Assembly: GCF_042675745.1 (NCBI RefSeq)
Contig: NZ_JBHTJM010000008.1
Coordinates: forward strand, 248,001 to 312,000
Reading direction: 5' to 3'
Length of the DNA stretch: 64,000 nt
From: Pseudofulvibacter geojedonensis
GTDB taxonomy: Bacteria; Bacteroidota; Bacteroidia; Flavobacteriales; Flavobacteriaceae
Position 1 is the first letter of the stretch. Each line of letters starts with the position of its first letter. The position numbers and the translations under genes are program-made. The notes under the pieces were generated by a model. The model made no database searches. It had not been told where the DNA came from and saw nothing but the letters and a program-made list of their open reading frames with translations. Below, one piece after another: positions 44,652 through 52,650 of the stretch.

Positions 44652-44715
44652 AAATGTATTGAATAAATTAAAGATATATTTTAAACCCGTTTGAGTAAAT
44701 CAGACGGGTTTTTTG
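44601..44715 (+). promoter_or_regulatory. Attenuator of the his operon
   Basis: Three competing pairings are visible. (1) The pause hairpin 44601-44615 with 44654-44667 encloses the His codons. (2) The antiterminator ACTCAGGCG (44637-44645) pairs with CGTTTGAGT (44688-44696), nine pairs including two G-T. (3) The terminator AAACCCGTTTGA (44683-44694) pairs with TCAGACGGGTTT (44700-44711) and is followed by T6. Pairings 2 and 3 share 44688-44694, so they exclude each other. This fits classic His-tRNA-sensing attenuation. Confidence 0.82.
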
Positions 44716-44746
44716 TTGCTATTTAGCTTCTTATTTTCTTCATCTA

Positions 44747-44784
44747 GATTTACTCAAACACACTAACAAACAAAATGAGTAAAT
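44747..44784 (+). promoter_or_regulatory. Possible translational switch at the hisG start
   Basis: ATTTACTCA (44748-44756) is fully complementary to TGAGTAAAT (44776-44784), which includes the TG of the hisG ATG. The overlapping stretch GATTTACTCAAAC (44747-44759) is also fully complementary to GTTTGAGTAAATC (44689-44701), the terminator's left arm and loop. Forming the second pairing would free the start codon. Confidence 0.5.
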
Positions 44785-45632
44785 TAAGAATAGCAATTCA
44801 AAAGTCAGGAAGGTTAAATCAAGATTCTCTTAAAATTTTAAAAGATTGTGGTATCTCTATTGATAATGGAAAAGACCAATTAAAAGCCCAAGCTTCAAAT
44901 TTTGATCTAGAGGTTTATTATTTGCGTAATGGAGATATTCCTCAATATTTAAGAGATGGCGTAGTAGATTGCGCTATTATTGGAGAGAATGTATTAATAG
45001 AGAAAGGCACAGATATAACCATAGCCGAAAAACTAGGGTTTTCTAAGTGTAGAGTATCTTTAGCGATACCAAAAGAGCAAGAGTATTCTTCTTTAAATTA
45101 CTTTAAAAATAAGCGCATAGCTACTTCTTATCCTAATACAGTTAATAATTTTTTGCAAGAAAAAGGGATAAGTGTTAATCTTCATAAAATTAATGGGTCT
45201 GTAGAAATAGCACCTAATATTGGTTTAGCAGATGGAATTTGCGATATAGTTTCTAGTGGTAGCACTTTGTTTAAAAATAACTTGAAAGAGGTAGAAGTTT
45301 TATTAACTTCTGAAGCAGTATTGGCTATTTCACCTCAATTAACTTCTGATAAAAAAAGCTTATTAAGTAAGCTTCAATTTAGAATTCAATCGGTTTTAAA
45401 AGCTCGTAATTATAAGTATGTGTTGTTGAATGCTCCAAATGATAAATTGGATGATATTGTGTCTCTGCTACCTGGAATGAAGAGTCCTACAATTCTACCT
45501 TTAGTAGAAGAAGGGTGGAGCTCTTTGCATACGGTAATTAATAAAAACAAATTCTGGGAAATTATAGATGAGTTAAAAGAAAAAGGAGCTGAAGGTATTT
45601 TGGTTTGTCCAATAGAAAAAATGGTATTATAA
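44775..45632 (+). CDS. hisG: ATP phosphoribosyltransferase, long form
   Basis: The 285-aa protein is the long HisG with the catalytic domain (KLRIAIQKSGRLNQDSLKIL; DGICDIVSSGSTLFKNNL near residue 155). A C-terminal ACT-like regulatory domain (about 210-285, PGMKSPTILPL) feeds back on histidine. It catalyses the first step of histidine synthesis from ATP and PRPP. It is the first structural gene after the leader and attenuator. Confidence 0.96.
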   Translation: MSKLRIAIQKSGRLNQDSLKILKDCGISIDNGKDQLKAQASNFDLEVYYLRNGDIPQYLRDGVVDCAIIGENVLIEKGTDITIAEKLGFSKCRVSLAIPKEQEYSSLNYFKNKRIATSYPNTVNNFLQEKGISVNLHKINGSVEIAPNIGLADGICDIVSSGSTLFKNNLKEVEVLLTSEAVLAISPQLTSDKKSLLSKLQFRIQSVLKARNYKYVLLNAPNDKLDDIVSLLPGMKSPTILPLVEEGWSSLHTVINKNKFWEIIDELKEKGAEGILVCPIEKMVL

Positions 45633-45645
45633 AAGTATATTAAAA

Positions 45646-46941
45646 ATGAACAAAGTAATTAATCCAAAAAGAGATTCATGGTCAGATTTATTAAAGAGAC
45701 CAACTCAATCTGTAGAAGATATAGAGCAAACGGTTGAGCAAATATTTTCTGAAGTAAAAACGAAAGGAGATCTAGCATTAAAAAAATATACAAACTTTTT
45801 TGATGGTATTAAAATAGATGAATTAGAAGTAAGCGAAACTGAAATTTCTGCCGCTGTTTTAAAAGTGTCAGAAGATTTACAAGAAGCCATAAAATTGGCT
45901 AAAAATAATATTGAACTTTTCCATTCAGCACAATCTACAGGTAAGATTGTAAAAGAAACGATAGAAGGGGTTTCTTGTTGGCAGGAAAAAAAGCCAATAA
46001 ATAAAGTTGGTTTATACATACCAGGTGGTTCGGCACCTTTGTTTTCTACGGTGTTAATGTTAGCGGTGCCCGCAAAAGTTGCTGGTTGTAAAGAAATTAT
46101 TTTGTGTACACCGCCAGATAAAGAAGGAAATGTTAATCCAGCAATTTTATATACTGCTCAACTATGTGGAGTGACTAAAATATTTAAAGTAGGGGGAATT
46201 CAGGCAATTGCAGGGTTGACTTTTGGAACAGAAACTATACCTAAAGTTTATAAAATATTTGGTCCAGGAAATCAGTTTGTAACGGTAGCAAAGCAACTGG
46301 CTACTAAGTACGAAGTGGCTATTGATATGCCTGCCGGACCTAGTGAATTATTAGTATATGCAGATGAAACGGCTATTCCTAGTTTTGTAGCTTCAGATCT
46401 ATTAAGTCAAGCAGAACACGGTGCCGATAGTCAAGTAATATTAGTATCTCCTAGTGAGACTATAATTGCAATTGTTGAGAAAGAATTGACTCAACAATTG
46501 GCTGAATTACCGAGAAAAGAAATAGCAACAAAGGCTATAGAAAATTCTAAATTAATTCTTGTAGAAGATATAACTAATGCTATTGAGTTAATTAATGAAT
46601 ATGGACCAGAACACTTTATTATCTGTTCAGACAATGAACAGTATTTTATTGAGAATATAGAAAATGCTGGTTCTGTATTTATAGGTAACTATACTCCAGA
46701 AAGTGCAGGTGATTATGCTTCAGGAACTAATCATACCTTGCCTACAAATGGTTTTGCAAAATCTTATTCTGGAGTTAATCTAGATAGTTTTTTGAAAAGC
46801 ATGACTTTTCAAAAAATAACTAAACAAGGAATTCAGAAAATAGGGAATGCAATAGAGTTAATGGCAGAAGCAGAAGGACTACAAGCTCACAAAAATGCAG
46901 TTAGTTTACGATTAAAAGAAATTGAAAATGAACTTAGATAA
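45646..46941 (+). CDS. hisD: Histidinol dehydrogenase
   Basis: The 431-aa protein has VGLYIPGGSAPLFSTVLMLA (residues 122-141), KIFGPGNQFVTVAKQ and DMPAGPSELLVYADE. The catalytic EHFIICSDN and the HTLPT block are near the end. It oxidises histidinol to histidine through two NAD steps with zinc. It overlaps hisC. Confidence 0.97.
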   Translation: MNKVINPKRDSWSDLLKRPTQSVEDIEQTVEQIFSEVKTKGDLALKKYTNFFDGIKIDELEVSETEISAAVLKVSEDLQEAIKLAKNNIELFHSAQSTGKIVKETIEGVSCWQEKKPINKVGLYIPGGSAPLFSTVLMLAVPAKVAGCKEIILCTPPDKEGNVNPAILYTAQLCGVTKIFKVGGIQAIAGLTFGTETIPKVYKIFGPGNQFVTVAKQLATKYEVAIDMPAGPSELLVYADETAIPSFVASDLLSQAEHGADSQVILVSPSETIIAIVEKELTQQLAELPRKEIATKAIENSKLILVEDITNAIELINEYGPEHFIICSDNEQYFIENIENAGSVFIGNYTPESAGDYASGTNHTLPTNGFAKSYSGVNLDSFLKSMTFQKITKQGIQKIGNAIELMAEAEGLQAHKNAVSLRLKEIENELR

Positions 46942-47962
46942 GTTAATAAGAGACAATATAAAAAGAATGCAACCTTACTCATCTGCCAGAGATGAATTTA
47001 AAGGGTTGTCTAAAGATTATATTTTTTTAGATGCTAATGAAAACCCAAATCCATCTATAATCAACAGGTACCCAGATCCTAAGCAATTAAAACTAAAAGA
47101 AGTATTGGGGCAACAAAAAGGTGTACAAGTTGAAAATATAATATTGGGTAATGGAAGTGATGAAATACTAGATTTAATATTTAGAGCATTTTGTGAGCCA
47201 GGGATTGATGCAGTAATAAGTTTACCACCTACTTATGGAATGTACAATGTATTAGCGAACACTAATGATATTGAGATAAAAGAAGTTCCTTTAGAATCTA
47301 ATTTTCAGCCGAATGTATCAGAAATATTAAAGTTAAACGCAGCTAATACTAAGCTTTTGTTCTTGTGTTCCCCAAATAATCCTTCAGGAAATTGTTTCGA
47401 AACAAGTAGAGTAGAAGAGTTACTGAAAAGATTTAATGGAATAGTAGTATTAGATGAGGCTTATATAGATTTTACCTTAGATAAAATTTGGCTTTCTAGG
47501 TTGAATGATTACCCTAATTTAATTATAACTCAAACTCTTTCGAAAGCATATGGTATGGCAGGAATAAGATTAGGTATTGCTTATGCATCTAAAGAAATTA
47601 TTTCAATTTTAAATAGAATCAAACCTCCTTATAATGTCAATCAATTAACTCAAGAGAAGGCTATTGAGGTTTTAAACCAAAAGGATGTTTTTGATAAACA
47701 ATTAAAGACTTTACTTTCAGAGAGGTTAATTTTGATAAAAGAATTGGGTAATATAAGTTATGTCAAAAAAGTTTATCCCTCTGATGCTAATTTTTTACTA
47801 GTGAAAGTAGATAATGCTACTAAAAGATACAACCAACTTATTGAGAATGGTATTGTAGTTAGGAATAGAACTAAACAGTTTTTATGCGAAAACTGTTTAA
47901 GAATAACTATTGGTACACCAAACGAGAACAAAATATTAATTAACACTTTAAAAGAATTGTAA
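46928..47962 (+). CDS. hisC: Histidinol-phosphate aminotransferase
   Basis: Starting at ATG 46928 (MNLDKLIRDNIKRMQPYSSARD), 14 bases inside hisD, gives 344 aa. It has DANENPNPS, LGNGSDEILDLIFRAF, FLCSPNNPSGN, LDEAYIDFT and the PLP lysine in TQTLSKAYGMAGIRLGIA near residue 206. It transfers an amino group to imidazole-acetol phosphate. Its stop shares a base with the hisB start. Confidence 0.96.
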   Translation: MNLDKLIRDNIKRMQPYSSARDEFKGLSKDYIFLDANENPNPSIINRYPDPKQLKLKEVLGQQKGVQVENIILGNGSDEILDLIFRAFCEPGIDAVISLPPTYGMYNVLANTNDIEIKEVPLESNFQPNVSEILKLNAANTKLLFLCSPNNPSGNCFETSRVEELLKRFNGIVVLDEAYIDFTLDKIWLSRLNDYPNLIITQTLSKAYGMAGIRLGIAYASKEIISILNRIKPPYNVNQLTQEKAIEVLNQKDVFDKQLKTLLSERLILIKELGNISYVKKVYPSDANFLLVKVDNATKRYNQLIENGIVVRNRTKQFLCENCLRITIGTPNENKILINTLKEL

Positions 47963-49098
47963 TGGCAAAAAAAGTATTGTTTATAGATAGAGATGGCACA
48001 ATAATAAAAGAAACTGTAGATGAGCAAATAGATGCTTTTGAAAAGATGATTTTTTATCCTAAGTGTTTAAGTTATCTCTCAAAAATAGCCAAAGAGTTAG
48101 ATTATGAATTAGTAATGATAACCAACCAAGATGGTTTAGGAACTGAAGTTTTTCCTGAAAATACTTTTTGGCCAGTACACAATTTTATTTTAAAAACTTT
48201 TGAGAATGAAGGAGTCATATTTTCAGATATATGTATAGATAGGACTTTTCCTGCGGAAGAAGCTAATACAAGAAAACCTGGTACAGGTTTACTTACTAAA
48301 TATTTTTCTGATGATTATGATTTGAAAAACTCTTTTGTAATAGGCGATAGACTGACAGATATTGAACTAGCAAAAAACCTTGGAGCTAAAGGTATATATA
48401 TAAATGATGAAACCAATTTAGGAACTAGAGAGATTTCTGTTACTCAACAAGAATTGAATAAGTTTATAGCTATTGAAAGTAATGATTGGGAAGAGATATA
48501 TCAGTTCTTAAAATTAACAGACAGATCGGCTACAGTTTATAGAAAAACAAATGAAACAGATATAGCTATAACTTTAAATTTAGATGGTAAAGTAAAAAGT
48601 AGAATAGATACTGGTATAGCATTTTTTGATCATATGTTAGAACAAATAGCCAAACACGGACAATTAGAATTAGATATCAAAGTAAAAGGAGATTTAGAAG
48701 TAGATGAGCACCATACTATAGAAGATACTGCTATAGCTTTAGGAGAAGTTTTTTCTGAGGCTTTAGGGGATAAGCTTGGAATAGAGAGATATGGTTTTTG
48801 CTTACCAATGGATGATTGTCTAGCCCAAGTAGCAATTGATTTTGGAGGTAGAAACTGGCTAGAATGGGATGCAGAATTTAATCGTGAAATGATAGGCAAA
48901 ATGCCTACAGAAATGTTTTTTCATTTTTTTAAATCTTTTACAGATGGGGCTAAGGCTAACCTAAATATAAAGGCTGAAGGTGTAAATGAACACCACAAGA
49001 TTGAAGCTATTTTTAAAGCTTTTGCTAAAGCAATTAAAATGGCAAAAAAGAGAGATGTAAACAATATGGTATTGCCATCAACTAAAGGAGTTTTATAA
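47962..49098 (+). CDS. hisB: Bifunctional histidinol-phosphatase / imidazoleglycerol-phosphate dehydratase
   Basis: The 378-aa fusion has an N-terminal HAD phosphatase (LFIDRDGTIIKE at residues 6-17, FVIGDRLTDIELAKNLG near 128). A C-terminal dehydratase domain follows (IDTGIAFFDHMLEQIAKHG, VDEHHTIEDTAIALGE, VNEHHKIEAIFKAFAKAI) with its paired manganese-binding His motifs. It performs two separate steps of the pathway, as in enterobacteria. Confidence 0.97.
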   Translation: MAKKVLFIDRDGTIIKETVDEQIDAFEKMIFYPKCLSYLSKIAKELDYELVMITNQDGLGTEVFPENTFWPVHNFILKTFENEGVIFSDICIDRTFPAEEANTRKPGTGLLTKYFSDDYDLKNSFVIGDRLTDIELAKNLGAKGIYINDETNLGTREISVTQQELNKFIAIESNDWEEIYQFLKLTDRSATVYRKTNETDIAITLNLDGKVKSRIDTGIAFFDHMLEQIAKHGQLELDIKVKGDLEVDEHHTIEDTAIALGEVFSEALGDKLGIERYGFCLPMDDCLAQVAIDFGGRNWLEWDAEFNREMIGKMPTEMFFHFFKSFTDGAKANLNIKAEGVNEHHKIEAIFKAFAKAIKMAKKRDVNNMVLPSTKGVL

Positions 49099-49099
49099 A

Positions 49100-49774
49100 A
49101 TGAAAGTAAGTATAATTGATTACGGAGCAGGTAATATTAAGAGTATTCAGTTTGCATTTAAGAGGTTAGGGGTAGAGGCAAAATTAACGAGCTCTATAGA
49201 AGAGTTGTTTAGCTCCGATAGAGTCATATTTCCAGGTGTAGGTGAAGCTAGTTTTGCAATGAATAGGTTAACGCAGAATAAACTAGATCAAGTAATCCCT
49301 CAATTGACTCAGCCTGTTTTAGGAATATGTTTAGGAATGCAGTTACTGTGTAATAAAACAGAGGAAGGAAATACCAAAGGCTTAGGTGTTTTTAATACCA
49401 ATATTAAAAGGTTTTCGTCAATAGCAAAAAATGATTTCAAAAAAGCATCAAATAATGAAGAGGTAGAATTCACAAGTTTTAAAGATGAACAAAGTAAACT
49501 AAATCTCGATTATAGAGTTAAAGTACCTCAAATGGGTTGGAATACAATTAAAAATTTAAAAACTAGACTTTTTGACGGAGTTAAAGAAGATGAATATATG
49601 TATTTGGTTCATAGTTATTATGCAGAAAACTGTAAGGAACAAATAGCTTCTACTAATTATGGTATATCATATGCTTCAGCTTTAAACAAGGATAATTTTT
49701 ATGGAGTACAATTTCATCCTGAAAAAAGTGGATTAGTAGGAGAAAAAATATTATCTAATTTTTTGAGCCTTTAG
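49100..49774 (+). CDS. hisH: Imidazole glycerol phosphate synthase glutaminase subunit
   Basis: The 224-aa class-I glutamine amidotransferase has the nucleophile Cys in VLGICLGMQLLC (about residue 77). Its His/Glu is in YGVQFHPEKSG near the end. It is about 25 residues longer than usual, from an Asn/Lys/Glu-rich insert (about 110-140, KNDFKKASNNEEVEF) just before VPQMGWNTI. It delivers ammonia to HisF. Confidence 0.95.
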   Translation: MKVSIIDYGAGNIKSIQFAFKRLGVEAKLTSSIEELFSSDRVIFPGVGEASFAMNRLTQNKLDQVIPQLTQPVLGICLGMQLLCNKTEEGNTKGLGVFNTNIKRFSSIAKNDFKKASNNEEVEFTSFKDEQSKLNLDYRVKVPQMGWNTIKNLKTRLFDGVKEDEYMYLVHSYYAENCKEQIASTNYGISYASALNKDNFYGVQFHPEKSGLVGEKILSNFLSL

Positions 49775-49779
49775 CGAAA

Positions 49780-49800
49780 ATTCTGAACTTGTTTCAGAAT
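49780..49800 (+). repeat. REP-like palindrome, copy 1 (left of the GIY-YIG gene)
   Basis: ATTCTGAA-CTTGT-TTCAGAAT is a perfect 8-bp dyad with the loop CTTGT. The copy right of the nuclease has the same CTGAACTTGTTTCAG core in the opposite orientation. It begins 5 bases after hisH. Confidence 0.85.
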
Positions 49801-49811
49801 CTTTTTAAAAT

Positions 49812-50090
49812 ATGAAAAAATATTATTGTTACATATTGTCAAATAAAAATAGAACGGTTTTATATGTTGGATTTACTAATAATTTAAAGCAGAGATTATC
49901 AAGACATAAATCAGGAAATGGTTCAGTTTTTACAAAGAAATATAATGTCTATGATTTAATCTATTATGAAGAGTTCAATGATAATATAAAAGCTAGAAAA
50001 AGAGAGAAACAAATAAAAAACTGGCATAAAGAATGGAAATGGAATTTGATAAAAAAATCAAATCCTTTATTAAAAGTAATTGAAATTTAA
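49812..50090 (+). CDS. Small GIY-YIG nuclease inserted in the his operon
   Basis: The 92-aa single-domain protein has YYCYILSNKNRTVLYVGFTN (tyrosines and the YVG variant of YIG, residues 3-22). It also has the catalytic Arg region LKQRLSRHKSG, Glu in IYYEEFNDNIKARKREK near 60, and a basic tail. The UvrC/YhbQ-like family cuts DNA with one metal. It has no partner domain. It sits between hisH and hisA and is bounded by two inverted palindromes; the right one begins one base after its stop. The tight fit suggests a mobile cassette whose nuclease acts on, or for, these palindromes. Confidence 0.9.
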   Translation: MKKYYCYILSNKNRTVLYVGFTNNLKQRLSRHKSGNGSVFTKKYNVYDLIYYEEFNDNIKARKREKQIKNWHKEWKWNLIKKSNPLLKVIEI

Positions 50091-50091
50091 G

Positions 50092-50112
50092 ACCCTGAAA
50101 CAAGTTCAGGGT
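50092..50112 (-). repeat. REP-like palindrome, copy 2 (right of the GIY-YIG gene)
   Basis: ACCCTGAA-ACAAG-TTCAGGGT is a perfect 8-bp dyad. On the minus strand it reads with the same loop CTTGT and core as copy 1. Only the outer stem bases differ and they differ in compensatory fashion (ATT/AAT against ACC/GGT), so the hairpin is conserved. Confidence 0.85.
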
Positions 50113-50130
50113 TGATTAAAAATTGAATCA

Positions 50131-50871
50131 ATGAGAATAATACCAGCAATAGATATAATAGAAGGAAAATGTGTTCGCTTATCTAAAGGAGATTACAACA
50201 CTAAAAAAATATACAATGAAGACCCTTTAGAAGTAGCTAAAGAGTTTGAAGCAAGCGGGATTAAATATCTACATTTAGTAGATTTAGACGGAGCTAAAGC
50301 TAAACATATTGTTAATTATAAAGTTTTAGAAAAGATTGCTACTAAAACCAATTTGCAAATAGATTTTGGAGGAGGATTAAAAAGTAATGAAGACTTAAAA
50401 ATAGCTTTTGAATCTGGAGCTCAGCAAATAACAGGAGGAAGTATAGCTGTTAAAGAACCAGAATTGTTTATAAAATGGATCCATCAATACGGTTCAGAAA
50501 AAATAATTTTAGGAGCAGATTTTAATAACGGAATGATTGCTACCAATGGATGGCTAGAAAATTCGGATTTAGAAGTAGTCAATTTTATTAGTACTTATGT
50601 TTCCAAAGGGATTCAGTATGTAATATGTACAGATATATCTAAAGACGGGATGTTACAAGGACCTTCATTTAAAAAGTATGATGAAATTATAAAATCGAAT
50701 TCTTCAGATTTAAAATTAATTGCATCTGGTGGAATATCTTGTTTTGAAGAGTTACCTAAATTACTTGATTTAGGTTGTGAAGGTGTTATTATAGGAAAAG
50801 CTATTTATGAACAACGAATAAGCTTGAAACAAATTGAGAATTTAATTTTAAAAAATAAAAATGTTAACTAA
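50131..50871 (+). CDS. hisA: ProFAR isomerase
   Basis: The 246-aa TIM barrel has IIPAIDIIEGKCVRLSKGDY with the catalytic Asp (residue 8), YLHLVDLDGAK, and IDFGGGLKSNEDLK. The second acid region is CTDISKDGMLQGPS near 169 and the last loop ASGGISCFEEL. It opens the ProFAR ring in histidine synthesis. Its end overlaps the hisF start by 11 bases. Confidence 0.97.
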   Translation: MRIIPAIDIIEGKCVRLSKGDYNTKKIYNEDPLEVAKEFEASGIKYLHLVDLDGAKAKHIVNYKVLEKIATKTNLQIDFGGGLKSNEDLKIAFESGAQQITGGSIAVKEPELFIKWIHQYGSEKIILGADFNNGMIATNGWLENSDLEVVNFISTYVSKGIQYVICTDISKDGMLQGPSFKKYDEIIKSNSSDLKLIASGGISCFEELPKLLDLGCEGVIIGKAIYEQRISLKQIENLILKNKNVN

Positions 50872-51616
50872 GAGAATCATACCGTGTTTAGATATCAAAA
50901 ACGGAAGAACGGTAAAGGGAGTAAATTTTGTAAATCTTAGAGATGCTGGAGATCCTGTAGCCTTAGCTAAACAGTATGCATTAGAGGGAGCAGACGAATT
51001 GGTATTCTTAGATATATCAGCTACAGAAGAGAGAAGGGCAACATTAAAAAAGCTGGTGCTATCTGTTGCAGAGCAGTTAAACATTCCTTTTACAGTAGGA
51101 GGGGGAGTAAACTCTATTGAAGCCGCTGAGGTTTTGTTGCAGTCTGGAGCAGATAAGATTGCTATTAATTCTGCAGCAATAAAAAGACCAGACTTAATAA
51201 CCGATTTATCTAAAAGATTTGGTAGTCAGTGTGTAACAGTAGCTATAGATGCTAAAAAGGTTGATAATGAATGGAAAGTGTATTTGGTAGGAGGCAAAGT
51301 TGCTACTGATTTAGATTTGTTTGAATGGGCTAAAGAAGTAGAGAAAAAAGGAGCAGGAGAAATTTTATTTACTTCAATGAATAACGATGGTACTAAATCT
51401 GGTTTTGCAAATGAAGCTTTGGCTAAGCTAAATAAAGAAGTTTCAATTCCGATTATAGCTTCTGGTGGAGCAGGAAATGAAGAACATTTTATAGATGCAT
51501 TTCAGCTAGGAAAAGCAGATGCAGCTTTGGCAGCCAGTGTGTTTCACTTTGGAGAAATAGCTATTCCAGAGTTAAAGCAAAATTTAAAACAAAATAATAT
51601 TCCAGTGCGTTTGTAA
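50861..51616 (+). CDS. hisF: Imidazole glycerol phosphate synthase cyclase subunit
   Basis: The 251-aa TIM barrel has RIIPCLDIKNGRTVKGVNF with catalytic Asp 11, the LVFLDISATEERR loop, FTVGGGVNSIEAAE and the second Asp in SMNNDGTKSGF near 131. IIASGGAGNEEHF follows. It combines ammonia from HisH with PRFAR. A third palindrome lies between it and hisIE. Confidence 0.97.
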   Translation: MLTKRIIPCLDIKNGRTVKGVNFVNLRDAGDPVALAKQYALEGADELVFLDISATEERRATLKKLVLSVAEQLNIPFTVGGGVNSIEAAEVLLQSGADKIAINSAAIKRPDLITDLSKRFGSQCVTVAIDAKKVDNEWKVYLVGGKVATDLDLFEWAKEVEKKGAGEILFTSMNNDGTKSGFANEALAKLNKEVSIPIIASGGAGNEEHFIDAFQLGKADAALAASVFHFGEIAIPELKQNLKQNNIPVRL

Positions 51617-51623
51617 AAACGTC

Positions 51624-51644
51624 ATTCTGAGCTTGTTTCAGAAT
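51624..51644 (+). repeat. REP-like palindrome, copy 3 (between hisF and hisIE)
   Basis: ATTCTGAG-CTTGT-TTCAGAAT keeps seven of eight pairs (the last a G-T). It has the same loop and orientation as copy 1, with no nuclease gene beside it. Confidence 0.8.
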
Positions 51645-51662
51645 ATTATAAAGAGAAGAAAA

Positions 51663-52253
51663 ATGAATATAAAATTTAATGAAAAAAGTGGTTTGGTGCC
51701 TGCGATTATTCAAGATGTAAATACTAAAAATGTATTGATGTTAGGATACATGAATCTAGAAGCCTACACAAAAACCATAGAGACTAATTTGGTAACTTTT
51801 TATAGTAGAAGCAAACAACGTTTGTGGACTAAGGGTGAAGAAAGCGGTAATTATTTAAACTTAGTAAGTATAGCAAATGATTGTGATAATGATAGTTTGT
51901 TAATTAAGGTTAATCCAAAAGGACCAACTTGTCATAAAGGAACAGATACCTGTTGGGGAGAAGTTAATGAACAAACATTTGGTTTTTTAACAGATTTAGA
52001 AAGTGTTATTAAAGATAGGATAGAAGGTTCAGATAGTAACTCTTATGTAAGTTCTTTGTTTGCAAAAGGAATTAATAAAATAGCTCAGAAAGTAGGAGAG
52101 GAAGCAGTTGAGGTAGTTATTGAAGCAAAAGATTCTAATGATGATTTGTTCTTAAATGAATCTGCAGATTTATTATTTCACTACTTGATTCTATTGCAAG
52201 CTAAAGGATATAAGTTAGCCGATATTGTAAATGTTTTAAAGTTAAGAAGTTAA
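51663..52253 (+). CDS. hisIE: Bifunctional PR-AMP cyclohydrolase / PR-ATP pyrophosphohydrolase
   Basis: Using ATG 51663 (MNIKFNEKSGLVPAI) avoids translating through the palindrome. The 196-aa product has the HisI part (VLMLGYMNLEAYTKTIETN, FYSRSKQRLWTKGEESGN, HKGTDTCWG zinc ligands). The HisE part follows (LFAKGINKIAQKVGEEAVEVVIEAKD, ESADLLFHYLILLQAKG). It completes the pathway's second and third steps and ends the operon. Confidence 0.95.
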   Translation: MNIKFNEKSGLVPAIIQDVNTKNVLMLGYMNLEAYTKTIETNLVTFYSRSKQRLWTKGEESGNYLNLVSIANDCDNDSLLIKVNPKGPTCHKGTDTCWGEVNEQTFGFLTDLESVIKDRIEGSDSNSYVSSLFAKGINKIAQKVGEEAVEVVIEAKDSNDDLFLNESADLLFHYLILLQAKGYKLADIVNVLKLRS

Positions 52254-52377
52254 TAATGTTTTTTACAACATATTTCAATTAGTTTACAACATTTTCTAAC
52301 CATTAGCTCTAAAAACACTTTATATTTATAACAGATAAACAAACAGACTTAATCCCCAAAAATTAATTACTGTTCTT

Positions 52378-52414
52378 AAAAAGAGATTCCCTAATAATGA
52401 CACAATCTCTTTTT
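52378..52414 (+). terminator. First hairpin after the his operon
   Basis: AAAAAGAGATT (52378-52388) pairs with AATCTCTTTTT (52404-52414), an 11-bp stem with a 15-base loop. It is less convincing than the next hairpin and may be a leaky terminator or the end of a short RNA. Confidence 0.5.
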
Positions 52415-52421
52415 AGATTCC

Positions 52422-52452
52422 AAAAAAGCTTGAGTTCTACTCAGGTTTTTTT
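52422..52452 (+). terminator. Main terminator after the his operon
   Basis: AAAAAAGCTTGAG (52422-52434) pairs with CTCAGGTTTTTTT (52440-52452) with two G-T pairs and the loop TTCTA, followed by a long T-rich run. Confidence 0.75.
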
Positions 52453-52479
52453 CTTTTTTATTTTCTTTTTTTGTGTAAT

Positions 52480-52516
52480 TGTTGTAAATACAACACATTT
52501 ATAAATGTTGTTTTTT
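52480..52516. repeat. Tandem AT-rich inverted repeats
   Basis: TGTTGTA-AA-TACAACA (52480-52495) is followed by ACATTTA-TAAATGT and a T6 run. The second may be a minus-transcript stop or protein site. Apart from this, the 52254-52650 gap holds the terminators and the 34-bp element at 52597; I see no gene. Confidence 0.4.
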
Positions 52517-52596
52517 GGTGAAGTTGTGTATGATTTCATTGTGTTTTTAAGAGACTAATATTTAATATATAAATTGAATAGAAAATCTTCTTAGAC

Positions 52597-52630
52597 TTTC
52601 AGAAGTAAGCTAGAACAAACAATTATTTAT
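52597..52630 (-). repeat. 34-bp gene-end element, copy A
   Basis: The stretch starting TTTCAGAAGTAAGCTAGAAC matches 53844-53877 (TTTCAGAAGTAGGCGAGAAC...) at all but about six of 34 positions. It lies 21 bases beyond the stop of the pseudogene on the minus strand, the same relative place as copy B after its gene. Cassette-end (attC-like) or gene-end repeat. Confidence 0.6.
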
Positions 52631-52650
52631 TGCTATTGTTCTAATACGTT

